A stretch of DNA of 64,000 nt from Bifidobacterium sp. (GTDB lineage: Bacteria > Actinomycetota > Actinomycetes > Actinomycetales > Bifidobacteriaceae). A program made the position numbers and the translations under genes. The stretch spans positions 38,510 through 102,509 of the forward strand of contig JALCNP010000007.1 in NCBI GenBank assembly GCA_022649135.1, written 5' to 3'. The notes under the pieces are model-generated. The model made no database searches. It was not told where the DNA came from and worked only from the letters and a program-made list of their open reading frames with translations. Positions 48,607-59,399 of the stretch are shown here, in pieces. The number at the start of each line of letters is the position of its first letter. Positions within the stretch are counted from its first letter, which is position 1.

Positions 48607-50184
48607 ATGAGCATAACAATCGATGAGAAGAAGGAGAGCGGAGTGGAAGGCACTGCGTGCATGATGACGATGTCCCTCGAGGAGGTTGCCCGGAGCGTCG
48701 GGGGTGTTATCATCGGCTGCGGAACGGATCGGTCGTCCGAGGAGAGCCGTGCCGCGGTGAAAGATGCGGAGGCGACTTCGGTGGTGAGCGATTCCCGTCG
48801 GATCCGTCCAGGCAGCGTGTTCGTCGCGATCAGGGGGGAGCGTGTCGACGGTCACCGTTTCGTGGCCACGGCCGGACGCAGCGGGGCGGTGGCCGCAATC
48901 GTCAGCAGCCCGGTGGTGGACGCCGATGTACCGCAGATACGGGTGGAGAACACCGTCGAGGCACTGGGGGCCCTGGCGCGACACAACATCGAGCGCAGAC
49001 GGTCTTGCCCCGATGCGTTCAACGTGATAGGCATCACCGGATCGGTCGGGAAGACGACCACGAAGGATCTGCTGAAGGCGCTGCTGGGAAGCATTGATGA
49101 GACGGTGGCCCCCGTGGGCTCGTTCAACAATGAGATCGGTCTTCCTCTCACGGCTCTCGAGGTCAATGAGAGGACACGTTTCCTCATCGCCGAGATGGGG
49201 GCCAACCATGTGGGGGAGATAGCACATCTCACCACTATCGTGCCCCCGGACATCGCCGTGGTGCTCAAGGTGGGAGTCGCCCATCTGGGGGAATTCGGAT
49301 CGGTGGAGCGCATAGCGCAGGCGAAAAGCGAGATAGTCCGGGGTCTTGTCGACTCCGGAACGGCGGTGCTGAACGCGGATGACGAGCGGGTCGCAGCCAT
49401 GGCGGCCATCGTGGGCGAGCGTGAGCTGTGGTTCGGCGTGGAGCACCACGACGACAGGCGCACCGAGCTGGAGGTTCGCGACGTCACCGTCGACTCCCAC
49501 GACCGTGCGTCTTTCATCCTTCGCCGCAATGCAGCGGGCTCTGAGGGGTCGTGGGTCACACTGGGTATTCCCGGAAGGCACAATGTGATCAATGCGTTGG
49601 CCGCCGCGACGGTGGCCTTCCGCTGTGGCATGGATGTGGACGATATAGCCCGCATCCTGGGCGGGGTGCGCTCGATAAGCCCCCATCGCATGGCGGTGAG
49701 CACGGTCGGCAATGATGGCGTCGACTTCACGCTGATCGACGACTCCTTCAATGCGAATCCCGATTCCATGAAGGCCGGAATCGATGGTCTGCGCAACTGG
49801 AACGGGACTGAGGAGAACGCTCCCTTCCGCGTGGCCGTTCTCGGAGCGATGCTGGAGTTGGGGGCGGGCGAACGCGATCTTCACCGCCAGATCGGGGAGT
49901 ATGCCGCGCGCCAGGGGATAGATGCCGTCATTGTCGTCGGAAGCGCAAGCGACGAGCATCTTGAAGGATTGGCCGCAGCGATGGCCGATGGTGCACGAGA
50001 CGCCGGTGCGGGTGCACGAGACGCGTGTTCGGTAGACTTGGTCAGAGACGTCGCCGACGCCGCCGGCAAGGTGAGAGATTATGCCCGAAGGCGTCCGGGG
50101 ACCGTGGTTCTGCTCAAGGGATCCCACGCGTCCGGATTGAGCACGCTCGCCGAGCGCTGGAATCGCGAGCGGCTGACATTATGA
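48607..50184 (+). CDS. murF: UDP-MurNAc-tripeptide--D-alanyl-D-alanine ligase MurF
   Basis: A 525-residue ATP ligase adding D-Ala-D-Ala to the wall precursor. Seen: SDSRRIRPGSVFVAIRGERVDGH, P-loop ITGSVGKTTTKDLL, SFNNEIGLPLTAL, IAEMGANHVGEIAHL, NADDERV, GRHNVINALAAATVA, LIDDSFNANPDSMKAG and AVLGAMLELG. The N-terminal start is uncertain: ATG 48607 (GGAAG upstream) is used, 48550 and 48661 are alternatives. A 10-residue repeat (ARDAGAGARDA) lies near 475. Confidence 0.95.
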   Translation: MSITIDEKKESGVEGTACMMTMSLEEVARSVGGVIIGCGTDRSSEESRAAVKDAEATSVVSDSRRIRPGSVFVAIRGERVDGHRFVATAGRSGAVAAIVSSPVVDADVPQIRVENTVEALGALARHNIERRRSCPDAFNVIGITGSVGKTTTKDLLKALLGSIDETVAPVGSFNNEIGLPLTALEVNERTRFLIAEMGANHVGEIAHLTTIVPPDIAVVLKVGVAHLGEFGSVERIAQAKSEIVRGLVDSGTAVLNADDERVAAMAAIVGERELWFGVEHHDDRRTELEVRDVTVDSHDRASFILRRNAAGSEGSWVTLGIPGRHNVINALAAATVAFRCGMDVDDIARILGGVRSISPHRMAVSTVGNDGVDFTLIDDSFNANPDSMKAGIDGLRNWNGTEENAPFRVAVLGAMLELGAGERDLHRQIGEYAARQGIDAVIVVGSASDEHLEGLAAAMADGARDAGAGARDACSVDLVRDVADAAGKVRDYARRRPGTVVLLKGSHASGLSTLAERWNRERLTL

Positions 50185-50212
50185 GACCGACGAGAGAATT
50201 GGAGCTGTTGCA

Positions 50213-51316
50213 TTGATCGCACTCATCTTAGGGATTCTGGTGTCGCTGCTGGTTGTGATCGCGGGCACGCCGATGCTGATTCGCCTTGTCCACAAACTGC
50301 ACTACGGCCAGTACATACGGCAGGATGGGCCGAAATCGCATCAAATCAAACGAGGAACCCCCACCATGGGCGGGCTCGTCATCAATCTCGCCATTGTGCT
50401 CGGCTGGGCGTCCTCGGCCCTGTACCGCTTCATCGTCACCGGGGACAGCCCTTCGTGGTCCGCCGTCCTGGTGCTGTTCGCCATGCTTTCCATGGGTGCC
50501 CTTGGCTTTATCGACGATTTTGCGAAAGTGCGCAAGAAGCAGAACCTGGGTCTGTCGGTCGGTGCAAAGTTCATCGGCCAGTTTGTGTTCGCCACCATTT
50601 ACGCCGTGCTCGCGCTGATCATCCCCACCAAGTCCGGGTTCCCCAGCGCCCAGCCGGGAATGAGCTTCATTGAGAAGCCCTTCTTCGACTTCACCTTCGC
50701 CGGGCGTGCCGTGGCGATCCTCCTCTTCGTCATCTGGGTGAATCTTCTGATGACATCCTGGACGAACGCGGTGAATCTCACGGACGGGCTGGACGGTCTC
50801 GCGTCGGGATCCTCGATGATCGCCTTCGCGGGATACGGCCTGATCGCCTTTTGGGAAAGCTACCACATCAAGGGCGGAGGGCATCCGGGGTACACCTATG
50901 CGGTGTCGGACCCGCTGGATCTTACGATCATCGCGGTGTGCGCGGCCGTTTCCTGCTTCGCCTTCCTGTGGTTCAATTCGAATCCGGCGACCATTTTCAT
51001 GGGTGACACCGGCTCGCTCGCACTCGGAGGCCTTTTCGCGGCACTGTCCATTGCAACGCACACCGAATTCCTTGCCATCATCATCGGAGGCCTTTTTGTC
51101 ATTGAGGTGATGTCCGACATCATCCAGGTCGGATTCTTCAAGATGACGCATCGCCGGGTGTTCAAGATGGCCCCCATCCACCACCATTTCGAGCTGCTCG
51201 GATGGAGCGAGTCAAAGGTCGTGGTACGGTTCTGGATGATCGAGCTGCTTTTCGTGCTCGTCGGGCTTATGGCCTTCTATGCCGATTGGATCGGTCATTC
51301 GGGCCTGTGGTTCTGA
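50213..51316 (+). CDS. mraY: Phospho-MurNAc-pentapeptide transferase MraY
   Basis: A 367-residue polytopic membrane enzyme forming lipid I on undecaprenyl phosphate. About ten hydrophobic segments. Active-site motifs: KRGTPTMGGL, the Asp pair in GFIDDFAK, NLTDGLDGLASG, FMGDTGSLALGG, and the HHHFE loop in APIHHHFELLGW. The start is TTG at 50213 with GGAG 8 bases upstream; no ATG in frame fits. Follows murF by 28 bases. Confidence 0.96.
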   Translation: MIALILGILVSLLVVIAGTPMLIRLVHKLHYGQYIRQDGPKSHQIKRGTPTMGGLVINLAIVLGWASSALYRFIVTGDSPSWSAVLVLFAMLSMGALGFIDDFAKVRKKQNLGLSVGAKFIGQFVFATIYAVLALIIPTKSGFPSAQPGMSFIEKPFFDFTFAGRAVAILLFVIWVNLLMTSWTNAVNLTDGLDGLASGSSMIAFAGYGLIAFWESYHIKGGGHPGYTYAVSDPLDLTIIAVCAAVSCFAFLWFNSNPATIFMGDTGSLALGGLFAALSIATHTEFLAIIIGGLFVIEVMSDIIQVGFFKMTHRRVFKMAPIHHHFELLGWSESKVVVRFWMIELLFVLVGLMAFYADWIGHSGLWF

Positions 51317-51354
51317 GACGGGCATCGAGAAGAGACGGGTGTTGGTGAAGAAGG

Positions 51355-52812
51355 ATGGTCACAGGGATGGGACATACGATGGATGTGAAGAATATGACGG
51401 TTGTGGTCGCGGGCCTCGGAGTTTCGGGATCAAGCATCGTTGAGGTGCTGCGCGACCGCGCGGGGCGGGTAATTACCGTCGACGAGAAGAAACCGCAGGC
51501 CGATCTCCATTCGTTCGATGACATCGATTGGAGCCAGGTCGGTCTGGTCATGACGTCCCCCGTCTTCAATCCCCGTACGCCTTTCATTCTCGAAGCACAG
51601 CGCAGGGGGATTCCGGTCTACAGCGAGGTCGAGCTTGCCTGGAGGCTTCGTGTGGACAACCGGCGTACGGGTAAACCCGCCCCGTGGATCGGCATCACCG
51701 GAACCAACGGCAAAACCTCCACCACGGAGATGGTCTCCGCTATGCTTACTGCCTGCGGTCTGAACGCTCCGGCGGTGGGAAACATAGGCAAGGCCGTCTC
51801 CCATGCCGCAGTGGACCCGGACAACGATGTCCTGTGTGTGGAGCTGAGTTCCTTTCAGCTGCATTTCACGTACTCCCTTGCCCTTACTTGCGCTGCGATC
51901 ACCAACATTGCCGACGATCATCTGGACTGGCATGGCGGAATAGAGAATTACGCAGCCGATAAATCCAAGGTGTTCCAAGGGGTTCGCAACACGCTGGTCT
52001 ACAACGCGGACGACGGGCGCGTATCTGCTCTGGCAGGCAAGGCGCATGCGGACGAAGGATGCCGCAGGGTCGGATTCACGCTTCATGAGCCCCAGGAAGG
52101 ACAGATCGGAGTGAGCGACGGCTGGATCGTCGACGCCAGTGGTGTCGCCGGAGGGGAATGCGGCACGCCCGAGCGTGTTGCGAGAATCAGCGATTTCACC
52201 CATCTGTGCGAACCTGACGGGACGACATACCCCCACCTGCTCAGCGACGCGATAACGGCCCTCGCCCTTGTTCTGGGCTATGGGGCCGACAGGGACAGGA
52301 GCCTCAAGGCATTGCAGGACTTTGCCCCGGGGGGGCACAGAATCCAGACGGTGGCGGTCGCCCGCACCGTTGACGGCGGAAGGATCCGCTTCGTCGACGA
52401 TTCCAAGGCGACCAACGCCCATGCCGCCCGTGCCTCATTGAGCAGCTTCCCGAAGAAATCCGTGATCTGGATCGCCGGAGGATTGGCCAAAGGGTCGCGT
52501 TTCGAACGTCTGGTGGCCGATCAGGCGTCGACCATCAAGGCAGCCGTCATCATCGGGGTCGATCAGAAGCCCATGCTCGACGCATTCGCCTCCAGCGCGC
52601 CGCAGATAGCGGTGACCATCATCAATCCGGACGACAAAACCGATGTCATGCGGGCAGCCGTCGAGGCGGCAGGGCAATACGCCGCAGCGGGGGATGTGGT
52701 GCTTATGGCTCCCGCGTGCGCCTCGATGGATCAGTTCACATCATATGCCGACCGCGGAGAGCAGTTCGCCGAGCAGTCTCGTCGCTGGGCCAGCGAGCAT
52801 GGCGCGCAATAG
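51355..52812 (+). CDS. murD: UDP-MurNAc-L-alanine--D-glutamate ligase MurD
   Basis: A ~485-residue ATP ligase adding D-Glu. N-terminal Rossmann-like [24 protein letters not shown]-loop [55 protein letters not shown] and [12 protein letters not shown]. Start uncertain: 51355 is the first ATG, but 51379 (MDVKNMTVV) has a better-spaced GGGA and matches the usual family start. Its end overlaps ftsW by 14 bases. Confidence 0.95.
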   Translation: MVTGMGHTMDVKNMTVVVAGLGVSGSSIVEVLRDRAGRVITVDEKKPQADLHSFDDIDWSQVGLVMTSPVFNPRTPFILEAQRRGIPVYSEVELAWRLRVDNRRTGKPAPWIGITGTNGKTSTTEMVSAMLTACGLNAPAVGNIGKAVSHAAVDPDNDVLCVELSSFQLHFTYSLALTCAAITNIADDHLDWHGGIENYAADKSKVFQGVRNTLVYNADDGRVSALAGKAHADEGCRRVGFTLHEPQEGQIGVSDGWIVDASGVAGGECGTPERVARISDFTHLCEPDGTTYPHLLSDAITALALVLGYGADRDRSLKALQDFAPGGHRIQTVAVARTVDGGRIRFVDDSKATNAHAARASLSSFPKKSVIWIAGGLAKGSRFERLVADQASTIKAAVIIGVDQKPMLDAFASSAPQIAVTIINPDDKTDVMRAAVEAAGQYAAAGDVVLMAPACASMDQFTSYADRGEQFAEQSRRWASEHGAQ

Positions 52813-54118
52813 AGTCCGGCGGCCCCGGAAAACGGTCTCCCGCGCCAATCCGGAGGGTGAGTCGCATGGCGGATCCTTTCCGGGCGGCCGCGTGCGCCGC
52901 TCCGGCTCGGGCACGACCGGTGGTGCCCCCAATCCCGATGCCGATATCGAGGCGTTCAGCCGCTACACTGGCATCCGCAGCCTGTTGAATCCCCTGTGGT
53001 GCTATCACGGCTTCCGGATCAGCGTTCTCGCTCTGATCTGTTTCGGGGTGATCATGGTGTTCTCCAGCTCCTCGGTGACCATGATCTCCGAAGGATCCTC
53101 TCCGTGGAAGCAGGCCCTGAGCCAGGGGATCTACTGCATTCTGGGCTTCATCGCAGGCTTCATCGCCATGCACATTCCGGTTGCGCTCTATCGTAAATTC
53201 GGCTTGTGGTTCGTGGGATTCTCGATTCTTCTGCAACTGCTGACCATCACGCCACTGGGCATCGAAGTCAACGGCAACACCGGTTGGATCGGTCTTCCGG
53301 GGGGCTTTACCCTCCAGCCGGCCGAGGTCATGAAGCTGGCGTTGTGCATCTGGCTTCCCTCGGCGATGGAGATATCCCGGCGCTTCTATCGAAGGGACGG
53401 GATCAAGGCCTATCTCATTCCCGCCCTCGTTTTTCTCGCCTGTCTGGGTGCGGTGATGCTCGGCAAGGATCTGGGAACCACGATGATCCTCATCATGATC
53501 GGAGCGGCTGCATTCCTGGTTGGCGGTTTCCCCGGCAGGTGGCTTGCATCCATCTTCGCATGTCTTGCCCTTGCCGTCGCCGCCTTCGTCGTGACCAGCC
53601 CCAATAGGCTCGATCGGGTTATGGCGGCCTACAAGCCGTGCACTGAGGCCGATGCACAATCGGTGTGCTATCAGGCGATTCATGCTAAGTACGCCATGGC
53701 CTCGGGAGGGTTTCTGGGGGTCGGCATCGGCAATTCCCGAGAGAAATGGAACTATCTTCCCGAGGCACACAACGACTTCATCTTCGCGATCATCGGTGAG
53801 GAGACCGGTTTCGTGGGTGCCGCGATGGTGATCGTTCTGTTCGCCGTTCTGGGATGGTGCATGATCAGCATAGCGGTGCAGTCCACCAGCCGCTATGTTT
53901 CCATGACCCTCGTGTGCATCACCGTGTGGATCGTGGGACAGAGCATGATCAACGTCATGGTCGTCATTGGGATGCTTCCGGTAATGGGACTTCCCATGCC
54001 GTTTATCTCGGCAGGGGGGTCATCTCTGATCATGTGCATCATCGCCGCGGGGATAGCCGTGGATATGATGCGGACACAGCCTCAGATCAAAGCGGACTCG
54101 TCTGCGCTAAGCTCGTGA
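52799..54118 (+). CDS. ftsW: Septal glycosyltransferase FtsW (SEDS family)
   Basis: A 439-residue SEDS protein that polymerises lipid II at the septum with FtsI. A ~60-residue basic cytoplasmic N-terminus precedes ten hydrophobic segments. Typical motifs are [44 protein letters not shown], the loop [35 protein letters not shown], and [17 protein letters not shown] 52799 lies inside the murD end; a GCGAG is the only ribosome-like site. Confidence 0.95.
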   Translation: MARNRVRRPRKTVSRANPEGESHGGSFPGGRVRRSGSGTTGGAPNPDADIEAFSRYTGIRSLLNPLWCYHGFRISVLALICFGVIMVFSSSSVTMISEGSSPWKQALSQGIYCILGFIAGFIAMHIPVALYRKFGLWFVGFSILLQLLTITPLGIEVNGNTGWIGLPGGFTLQPAEVMKLALCIWLPSAMEISRRFYRRDGIKAYLIPALVFLACLGAVMLGKDLGTTMILIMIGAAAFLVGGFPGRWLASIFACLALAVAAFVVTSPNRLDRVMAAYKPCTEADAQSVCYQAIHAKYAMASGGFLGVGIGNSREKWNYLPEAHNDFIFAIIGEETGFVGAAMVIVLFAVLGWCMISIAVQSTSRYVSMTLVCITVWIVGQSMINVMVVIGMLPVMGLPMPFISAGGSSLIMCIIAAGIAVDMMRTQPQIKADSSALSS

Positions 54119-54121
54119 CCT

Positions 54122-55291
54122 ATGAGTGAGATGAAACATATCGTCCTTGCGGGCGGAGGGACGGCGGGTCATGTCAATCCGCTTCTCTCGGTTGCGGATG
54201 CGATACGCCGGGATGAGCCCGATGCCTGCATAAGCGTGATCGGCACGACTCAGGGGTTGGAGCGCACTCTTGTCCCGCAGGCGGGCTACGAGCTTGATTC
54301 CATCGACAAGCTTCCCTTTCCTCGACGCCTGAGCGTCGACGTCCTGCGGTTCCCGGGACGCTGGCTTGCGGAGAAGCACAAGGTCGAATCCATTATGCGG
54401 CGCAGACATGCCCAGGTGGTTGTCGGCTTTGGAGGGTATGCCTCCGCGCCCGCCTATTCCGTCGCACATCGGCTGGGGATTCCCATCGCCATACATGAGC
54501 AGAACGCCCGCGCGGGTATGGCGAACAAGCTGGGCGCGCGCTGGGCCCGTTACGTCGCCACTGCCTTCGCACAGACCGGATTGAAGGCATCGGTAGACGT
54601 ACCTGTGGAGCGTATCGGGCTGCCCCTTCGGCCGGCGATCGCGAGTCTGTGCGATGACTTCGATCATGATCGCGCTGCCGCACGCCGCAGATGCGCGTGC
54701 AGTCTGGGATTGGATCCCGATCGCAAGGTGATCGTCGTCACCGGGGGATCGCTGGGGGCGGTCAGTGTCAACAGAGCCATGGCCGATAGCGCCGACAGAC
54801 TTCTGTCGCATGCCCAGATCATCCACCTGACGGGGAAGGGAAAAATCGATGAGGTTCGCTCTCTGGTCGGTGCGAGGGCGGGCGATGCGTCCCTTAATGA
54901 TCTGGACCCCGAGCACGCGGGCCAGGGGGACTATCATGTCGCCGAGTATCTTGAGCGCATAGATCTGGCCTTCGGCTGCGCGGACCTGGTGGTGTGCCGG
55001 TCCGGGGCGGGATCGGTGTGCGAGCTTTCCGCATTGGGCATTCCGGCCGTTTACGTGCCCCTTCCCATTGGCAACGGCGAGCAGCGCTTCAACGCTCTTC
55101 CCGTGGTCGAGGCCGGAGGGGCGATCATGGTCACCAACCAGGATTTCACCCGGCAGTGGGTGGAGTCCGCCATCCCGGCGCTCGTGCAGGACGACGACCG
55201 GCTGCGCCGGCTGGGAGACTGCGCCTGGAGCTACGGCATCAGGGATGCGGCCGATGTCATGGCCCGCCATGTGCTGGGACTGATTCCCTGA
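54122..55291 (+). CDS. murG: UDP-GlcNAc transferase MurG
   Basis: A 389-residue GT-B glycosyltransferase forming lipid II at the inner membrane face. Motifs: [65 protein letters not shown] and [17 protein letters not shown]. Starts 3 bases after ftsW. Confidence 0.96.
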   Translation: MSEMKHIVLAGGGTAGHVNPLLSVADAIRRDEPDACISVIGTTQGLERTLVPQAGYELDSIDKLPFPRRLSVDVLRFPGRWLAEKHKVESIMRRRHAQVVVGFGGYASAPAYSVAHRLGIPIAIHEQNARAGMANKLGARWARYVATAFAQTGLKASVDVPVERIGLPLRPAIASLCDDFDHDRAAARRRCACSLGLDPDRKVIVVTGGSLGAVSVNRAMADSADRLLSHAQIIHLTGKGKIDEVRSLVGARAGDASLNDLDPEHAGQGDYHVAEYLERIDLAFGCADLVVCRSGAGSVCELSALGIPAVYVPLPIGNGEQRFNALPVVEAGGAIMVTNQDFTRQWVESAIPALVQDDDRLRRLGDCAWSYGIRDAADVMARHVLGLIP

Positions 55292-55414
55292 CCCGATGGT
55301 GCGATCCGGTTTTTCCCCCCCCGTACGCGTGCAGCCTTTGGTGACCAGTGGCATTTGGCGTGAGGTGCACCCATAATGATGAGTGTGACAAGACAATCCC
55401 AAGGAGAGCGTGTC

Positions 55415-56980
55415 GTGACTCAAACATCGACAACCGTCAATTCCGTCATTCTCGACCCGACCCGGGCCGCGTTCGGTCCCCGGACCCGTGTGAGCGACCT
55501 GGGGCGAACCCATTTCATCGGCATCGGCGGAGCGGGCATGAGCGTGCTTGCCGAGATGCTGCACGGTCTGGGGGTTGAAGTCACAGGGTCCGACCGCGAG
55601 TCCAGCTCGAAGACGAAGCGCCTGTCGGAGCTGGGGATAACCGTGTTCACCGGCCAGGACGCTCGCCATGTCGCCGGGGCGGACACCGTGGTGTACTCCA
55701 GCGCGATCAAGGAGGACAACCCCGAGATCGTTGCGGCAGCCAGCCAGGGGATCTCCGTCGTGCACCGCAGCGACATCCTTGCGCTGCTCATGTCGTCCAA
55801 ACGCGCGGTGACCGTCGCCGGGGCCCATGGGAAGACCACCACCAGCTCGCTTCTTGCCCATATTCTGCGTGTCGCGGGAACGGGACGCCTCGCCGACCCC
55901 AGCTACGCCATAGGAGGTTCGATTCAGGGACCAGGGGGAACGGTGCTCGATGGGGGGCATGCGGGCGAAGGGGACGTCCTCGTCGCCGAAGCCGACGAGT
56001 CCGACGGAAGCTTCATGAAATACCATCCGCAGATAGCCGTCATCACCAATGCGGAGGCGGACCATCTCGATCACTACGGGACATGTGAGAACTATCGGCA
56101 TGCATTCGTCAGACACGCCGGCAACTCGACACTGCGCACCGTCATCTGCGTCGACGACCCGAGCGCGATGATGGTTCTGAATTCGCTCGACGAGGGAATC
56201 GCGGCCCGCTGCATCGCCTATTCCACACAGGAGAAGGATCCCTCCTCGGCGCATGATGCCGGGTTCGTGAGCATAGAGCAGGAAGGTGAGAACGCGCAAA
56301 GCGGAGAGGAGCATTTCACCATCCACATGCCTGCAGGACTCGGCTTCGGGGACCGTGATCTTTCCCTGCCGGTGCGTCTGCGAATACCCGGCCTCCACAA
56401 CGCCCGAAACGCCACGGCCGCCATCATCGCGGCGAGCGTTCTGGGCGTGGACCCCCACGCTGCGGTTGACGCGGCGTCCTCGTTCCTTGGTGCAGAAAGG
56501 CGCTTCCAGGTGCGCGGCTGCGAGAAAAAAGTTACCGTTGTCGACGACTACGCGCATCACCCCACCGAAATCGCCGCGCTGCTCGATGCCGCCCGGCGTC
56601 GATACCCCGACTCGACGATCCGCGTCCTCTTCCAGCCCCACCTTTTTTCCCGCACTCGATTCTTCGCCCGTGAATTCGCCGAGGCCCTCGCCAAGGCGGA
56701 TGATGTTATCGTGACGGGGGTCTTCCCGGCACGGGAGAAAAGCCAGGATTTCCCCGGTGTTGGCGCGCAGACCATCGTCGAGGCGGCGCGGGGCCTTGCA
56801 CATGACCCGAAGGACGGGTGGATCCGCGCCGTGGAGCACATGCAGGTCGCCGCCCAGATGATGGTCATGCGAGCGCATGCGGGCGACGTCATCTTCACCG
56901 TCGGAGCCGGGGACATCACGCAGATGGACGAGGTTCTGCTTCATGCCCTGCTCGCCCATCGTGAGGCGTGCGAGGCCTGA
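55415..56980 (+). CDS. murC: UDP-MurNAc--L-alanine ligase MurC
   Basis: A 521-residue ATP ligase adding L-Ala. Motifs: THFIGIGGAGMSVLAEM, VTGSDRESS, P-loop VAGAHGKTTTSSLLAH, EADESDGSFM, NAEADHLDHYG, GLHNARNATAA, VDDYAHHPTEIAA and LFQPHLFSRT. GTG at 55415 is the start, with AAGGAGAG 6 bases upstream; the open frame to 55376 is not supported. The 124-base gap after murG is the longest in this half of dcw, so an internal promoter is possible. Its TGA overlaps the ftsQ ATG. Confidence 0.96.
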   Translation: MTQTSTTVNSVILDPTRAAFGPRTRVSDLGRTHFIGIGGAGMSVLAEMLHGLGVEVTGSDRESSSKTKRLSELGITVFTGQDARHVAGADTVVYSSAIKEDNPEIVAAASQGISVVHRSDILALLMSSKRAVTVAGAHGKTTTSSLLAHILRVAGTGRLADPSYAIGGSIQGPGGTVLDGGHAGEGDVLVAEADESDGSFMKYHPQIAVITNAEADHLDHYGTCENYRHAFVRHAGNSTLRTVICVDDPSAMMVLNSLDEGIAARCIAYSTQEKDPSSAHDAGFVSIEQEGENAQSGEEHFTIHMPAGLGFGDRDLSLPVRLRIPGLHNARNATAAIIAASVLGVDPHAAVDAASSFLGAERRFQVRGCEKKVTVVDDYAHHPTEIAALLDAARRRYPDSTIRVLFQPHLFSRTRFFAREFAEALAKADDVIVTGVFPAREKSQDFPGVGAQTIVEAARGLAHDPKDGWIRAVEHMQVAAQMMVMRAHAGDVIFTVGAGDITQMDEVLLHALLAHREACEA

Positions 56981-58038
56981 TGTCGCGCAGGATCGTCAGT
57001 TCGGAGGGCTCCGCAGCCGATTCCGCCCCATCGCATCCGACGACGGGCCGGGTCGCCCGCTCGTCCGACACCGAGGGCAGGGGAGGACGCGGCGCGGGGG
57101 CGATGCAGGATGGAACGAGGCGAGGTCGCTCCGTCCGTTCGCATGACGACGCTTCCGAGCGCGGCTTCTCCCGGTCGCGTGCCGACGGGGAGTTCCTCGA
57201 TCCCCGCAAGCTTTCCAGCGAGGACCTTATCGAAAAGACGCTGAAGGAGACCACGGGGACCCTGGGCATCACGGAGCGGCCCAAGGTGGTGGATTTCAGT
57301 GCGAGGCTCAAGGAAAAGCGGGCGGCGCGCACACGGACAACCGCGATTCGGGTGGCCATCGTGGCGGCGGCGGTTCTTGTCGTGGGCGCATTGACATGGC
57401 TGCTGCTTTTCTCCCCGGTGTTCCGCCTCGAATCCTCGCACATCAGCGTTTCCGGGGCCAATCAGTGGGTGAGCAGCTCCCAGATTCTCTCGATTGCCGA
57501 GAAGCAGTCCGGAAAATCGCTTTTCCTGGTTTCCGGCGGCGACGTGACCGAGCAGCTGGAGAACATCCCCGGGGTGACGCAGGCCCGCGCCGGCAAGCAT
57601 TTCCCCAACAGGCTCGAGATCTCCATTCAGGCCCAGAGGCCGGCGGCTATGCTTAAAACGAAGAACCAGCCCCTTACCGCCGTTGACGGTCAGGGGAGGA
57701 TACTCAACTCCGTCAGCGGGGTCTCCACGGATGGGATTCCCGTCATCGAAGTCAGCGATGTGAACACGGGTCTGCGCAGCAGAGCGATCAAGGAGGCGCT
57801 CAAGGTTCTCAGCTCCCTTCCCGAATCGATGCGCAAGAGCATCACCCAGGTCAGTGCCCAGACGCAGGACTCCATCACGACCGAGCTCAATGGCGGCAAC
57901 CGCGTCATCGTGTGGGGTGATGCCTCGCAAATGGAGCTGAAAAAGGCGATCGTGGACAAGATCATCAACGATCCGACCAAAATCGGCGACAAGCACCAGG
58001 TCGACGTCTCCGCCCCTCTGCGTCCGATAATCAAATGA
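56980..58038 (+). CDS. ftsQ: Division protein FtsQ
   Basis: A 352-residue bitopic protein. A long disordered basic cytoplasmic region (~1-120), one membrane helix (~128-148: VAIVAAAVLVVGALTWLLLF), a POTRA domain (VFRLESSHISVSGANQWVS) and a C-terminal FtsQ beta domain (LTAVDGQGRILN, IPVIEV, RVIVWGDASQMELKKAIV). It bridges FtsL/FtsB and the FtsWI synthase. The TGATG junction couples it to murC. It ends the dcw cluster here; ftsZ does not follow. Confidence 0.93.
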   Translation: MSRRIVSSEGSAADSAPSHPTTGRVARSSDTEGRGGRGAGAMQDGTRRGRSVRSHDDASERGFSRSRADGEFLDPRKLSSEDLIEKTLKETTGTLGITERPKVVDFSARLKEKRAARTRTTAIRVAIVAAAVLVVGALTWLLLFSPVFRLESSHISVSGANQWVSSSQILSIAEKQSGKSLFLVSGGDVTEQLENIPGVTQARAGKHFPNRLEISIQAQRPAAMLKTKNQPLTAVDGQGRILNSVSGVSTDGIPVIEVSDVNTGLRSRAIKEALKVLSSLPESMRKSITQVSAQTQDSITTELNGGNRVIVWGDASQMELKKAIVDKIINDPTKIGDKHQVDVSAPLRPIIK

Positions 58039-58113
58039 ATCCGCAGGGCTTCGAACCGCCTCGAAGACGGCCGATGCCGATTTTGCGCAGCGTGGCCCGG
58101 TTAGCTCTCGAGT

Positions 58114-58800
58114 TCAGATGAAATCGGCGGTGTCGATCTGCAGGGTCACCGGTCCGTCGTTGTGCAATGACACTTCCATATGGGAGCCGAAACGGCCCTC
58201 GCGCACCTCGATGCCGCTCGAGCGCAGCATGCGGTTGAAGGCATGCCACACCCGTTCCGCGTGGACGGGTTCGCCCGCAGCAAAGAAGCTGGGACGGTTG
58301 CCTTTCGAAATGTCCGCGAACAGCGTGAACTGTGGGATGGAGAGTATCGAGCCGTGGCTGTCGAGGATCGAGTACTGCATTCTGCTCTGCCGGCTCCCGC
58401 TGCCTCCTCGGGACCGGTCTGCGGCCTCATCCGCCGTCGGGGTGAGCGAATCGGATTCATGGTGCTGCATGATCTGCGGCGTTGCTGTGGATGCGGGTGT
58501 GGGTGCCGCGGGGTCGTACCGGACCGATATGCGCGCATTTGAGGACGGCGTATCCGCAAACAGACGGAGATGGAGGATTTTATGCGCCATCCACCTGATC
58601 TCCCTGTCTCCGTCGTCATCTGCGACTCCCACCAGAAGCACGTATCCGTGTGCGATCGACGGGGGAGTGAACCCATTCCCCGCACGGTGACGGTCGCCGA
58701 CACCGGGAACCACCGCTTCGGCCGCGTCCGTGTCCGAGGCCCCGGCGTCGTCGACGACCTCGACACGTGCCCGGCTGACTTTCTGAAGTATGATGCGCAT
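58114..58800 (-). CDS. dtd: D-aminoacyl-tRNA deacylase Dtd with two insertions
   Basis: A 228-residue protein against ~145 for the family, which removes D-amino acids from mischarged tRNAs. The family frame is clear: MRIILQKVSRARVEV, GYVLLVGVADDD, KILHLRLF, ILSIPQFTLFAD, GNRPSF, FGSHMEVSLHNDGPVTL. One insertion (~25 residues) follows the first strand and another (~50, Ser/Thr/Gln-rich) precedes SILDSHGSILSI. The active motif reads PQFTL instead of SQFTL; the Gly-Pro of the second motif is intact. Convergent with ftsQ. Confidence 0.88.
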   Translation of the reverse strand: MRIILQKVSRARVEVVDDAGASDTDAAEAVVPGVGDRHRAGNGFTPPSIAHGYVLLVGVADDDGDREIRWMAHKILHLRLFADTPSSNARISVRYDPAAPTPASTATPQIMQHHESDSLTPTADEAADRSRGGSGSRQSRMQYSILDSHGSILSIPQFTLFADISKGNRPSFFAAGEPVHAERVWHAFNRMLRSSGIEVREGRFGSHMEVSLHNDGPVTLQIDTADFI

Positions 58801-58845
58801 GGCTTTCAGCGTAGCCCGTCACTTCCCCAATCGACGATTGTGTTG

Positions 58846-58851
58846 TATACT
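58846..58851 (+). promoter_or_regulatory. Candidate ssrA promoter -10
   Basis: TATACT at 58846-58851 is a near-consensus -10. It would start a precursor about 37 bases before the mature tmRNA 5' end. No good -35 is visible. Confidence 0.45.
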
Positions 58852-58894
58852 GATAAGTCCGGCCACATGCCGGGATGTTTGATAACTCAATATT

Positions 58895-59290
58895 GGGGCT
58901 GATCGGTTTCGACGGTGACCTGTTCGTCGCAGGGAAGCGTGCCGAGAACGCGGAGTCCACTCGTTGATGACCTCCGCAAAAGAACAAGTGCTAAATCTAA
59001 CCGCACTGAGTTCGCTCTCGCTGCCTGAGCTTAGTTTCAGGATTAACCAGTGAGCAGCGGCTCCGTTCACTCCTCCGTGCCATCGGGAGGATGCTGAACG
59101 TCATAAGATGACTTGCTTTGATCACTGCGTTGCAGGGTGATCAGGGGACTTTAACTGCGAATATGCTCGCCACCCGTTGTTCGCGACATAGGTGGGGGCA
59201 GAAAAATCGCCACAAGGCCAGCGAACTACGCACGTAGAAGACTGAGGGTACGATCATCGGACCGGGGTTCAATTCCCCGCAGCTCCACCA
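58895..59290 (+). ncRNA. ssrA: Transfer-messenger RNA (tmRNA)
   Basis: The 5' end GGGGCTGATCGGTTTCGACG and 3' end GGTTCAATTCCCCGCAGCTCCACCA (split as T-loop arm plus acceptor with encoded CCA) are the conserved tRNA-like ends. The tag ORF starts at GCT 58990 and reads AKSNRTEFALAA, with a TGA at 59026-59028, ending in the LAA degron for ClpXP. It rescues ribosomes from broken mRNAs with SmpB, which is not in the window. The 3' end adjoins an integrase gene, so it is the likely integration site of the island. Confidence 0.97.
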
Positions 59291-59295
59291 CTATG

Positions 59296-59327
59296 AAAAC
59301 GCCATTCCGCAAAGAATGGCGTTTTTT
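59296..59327 (+). terminator. Rho-independent terminator of ssrA
   Basis: AAAACGCCATTC (59296-59307), loop CGCAAA and GAATGGCGTTTT (59314-59325) form a 12-bp stem followed directly by Ts. It starts 6 bases after the tmRNA end. If the island is integrated at the CCA end, this terminator may have been brought in or preserved by it. Confidence 0.9.
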
Positions 59328-59399
59328 GTTGGAATTTCAACGATTTTACTGATTTTCTTGACTGTTAATATAATGGTTTTAAGAGGTTTGAGACGCTTT

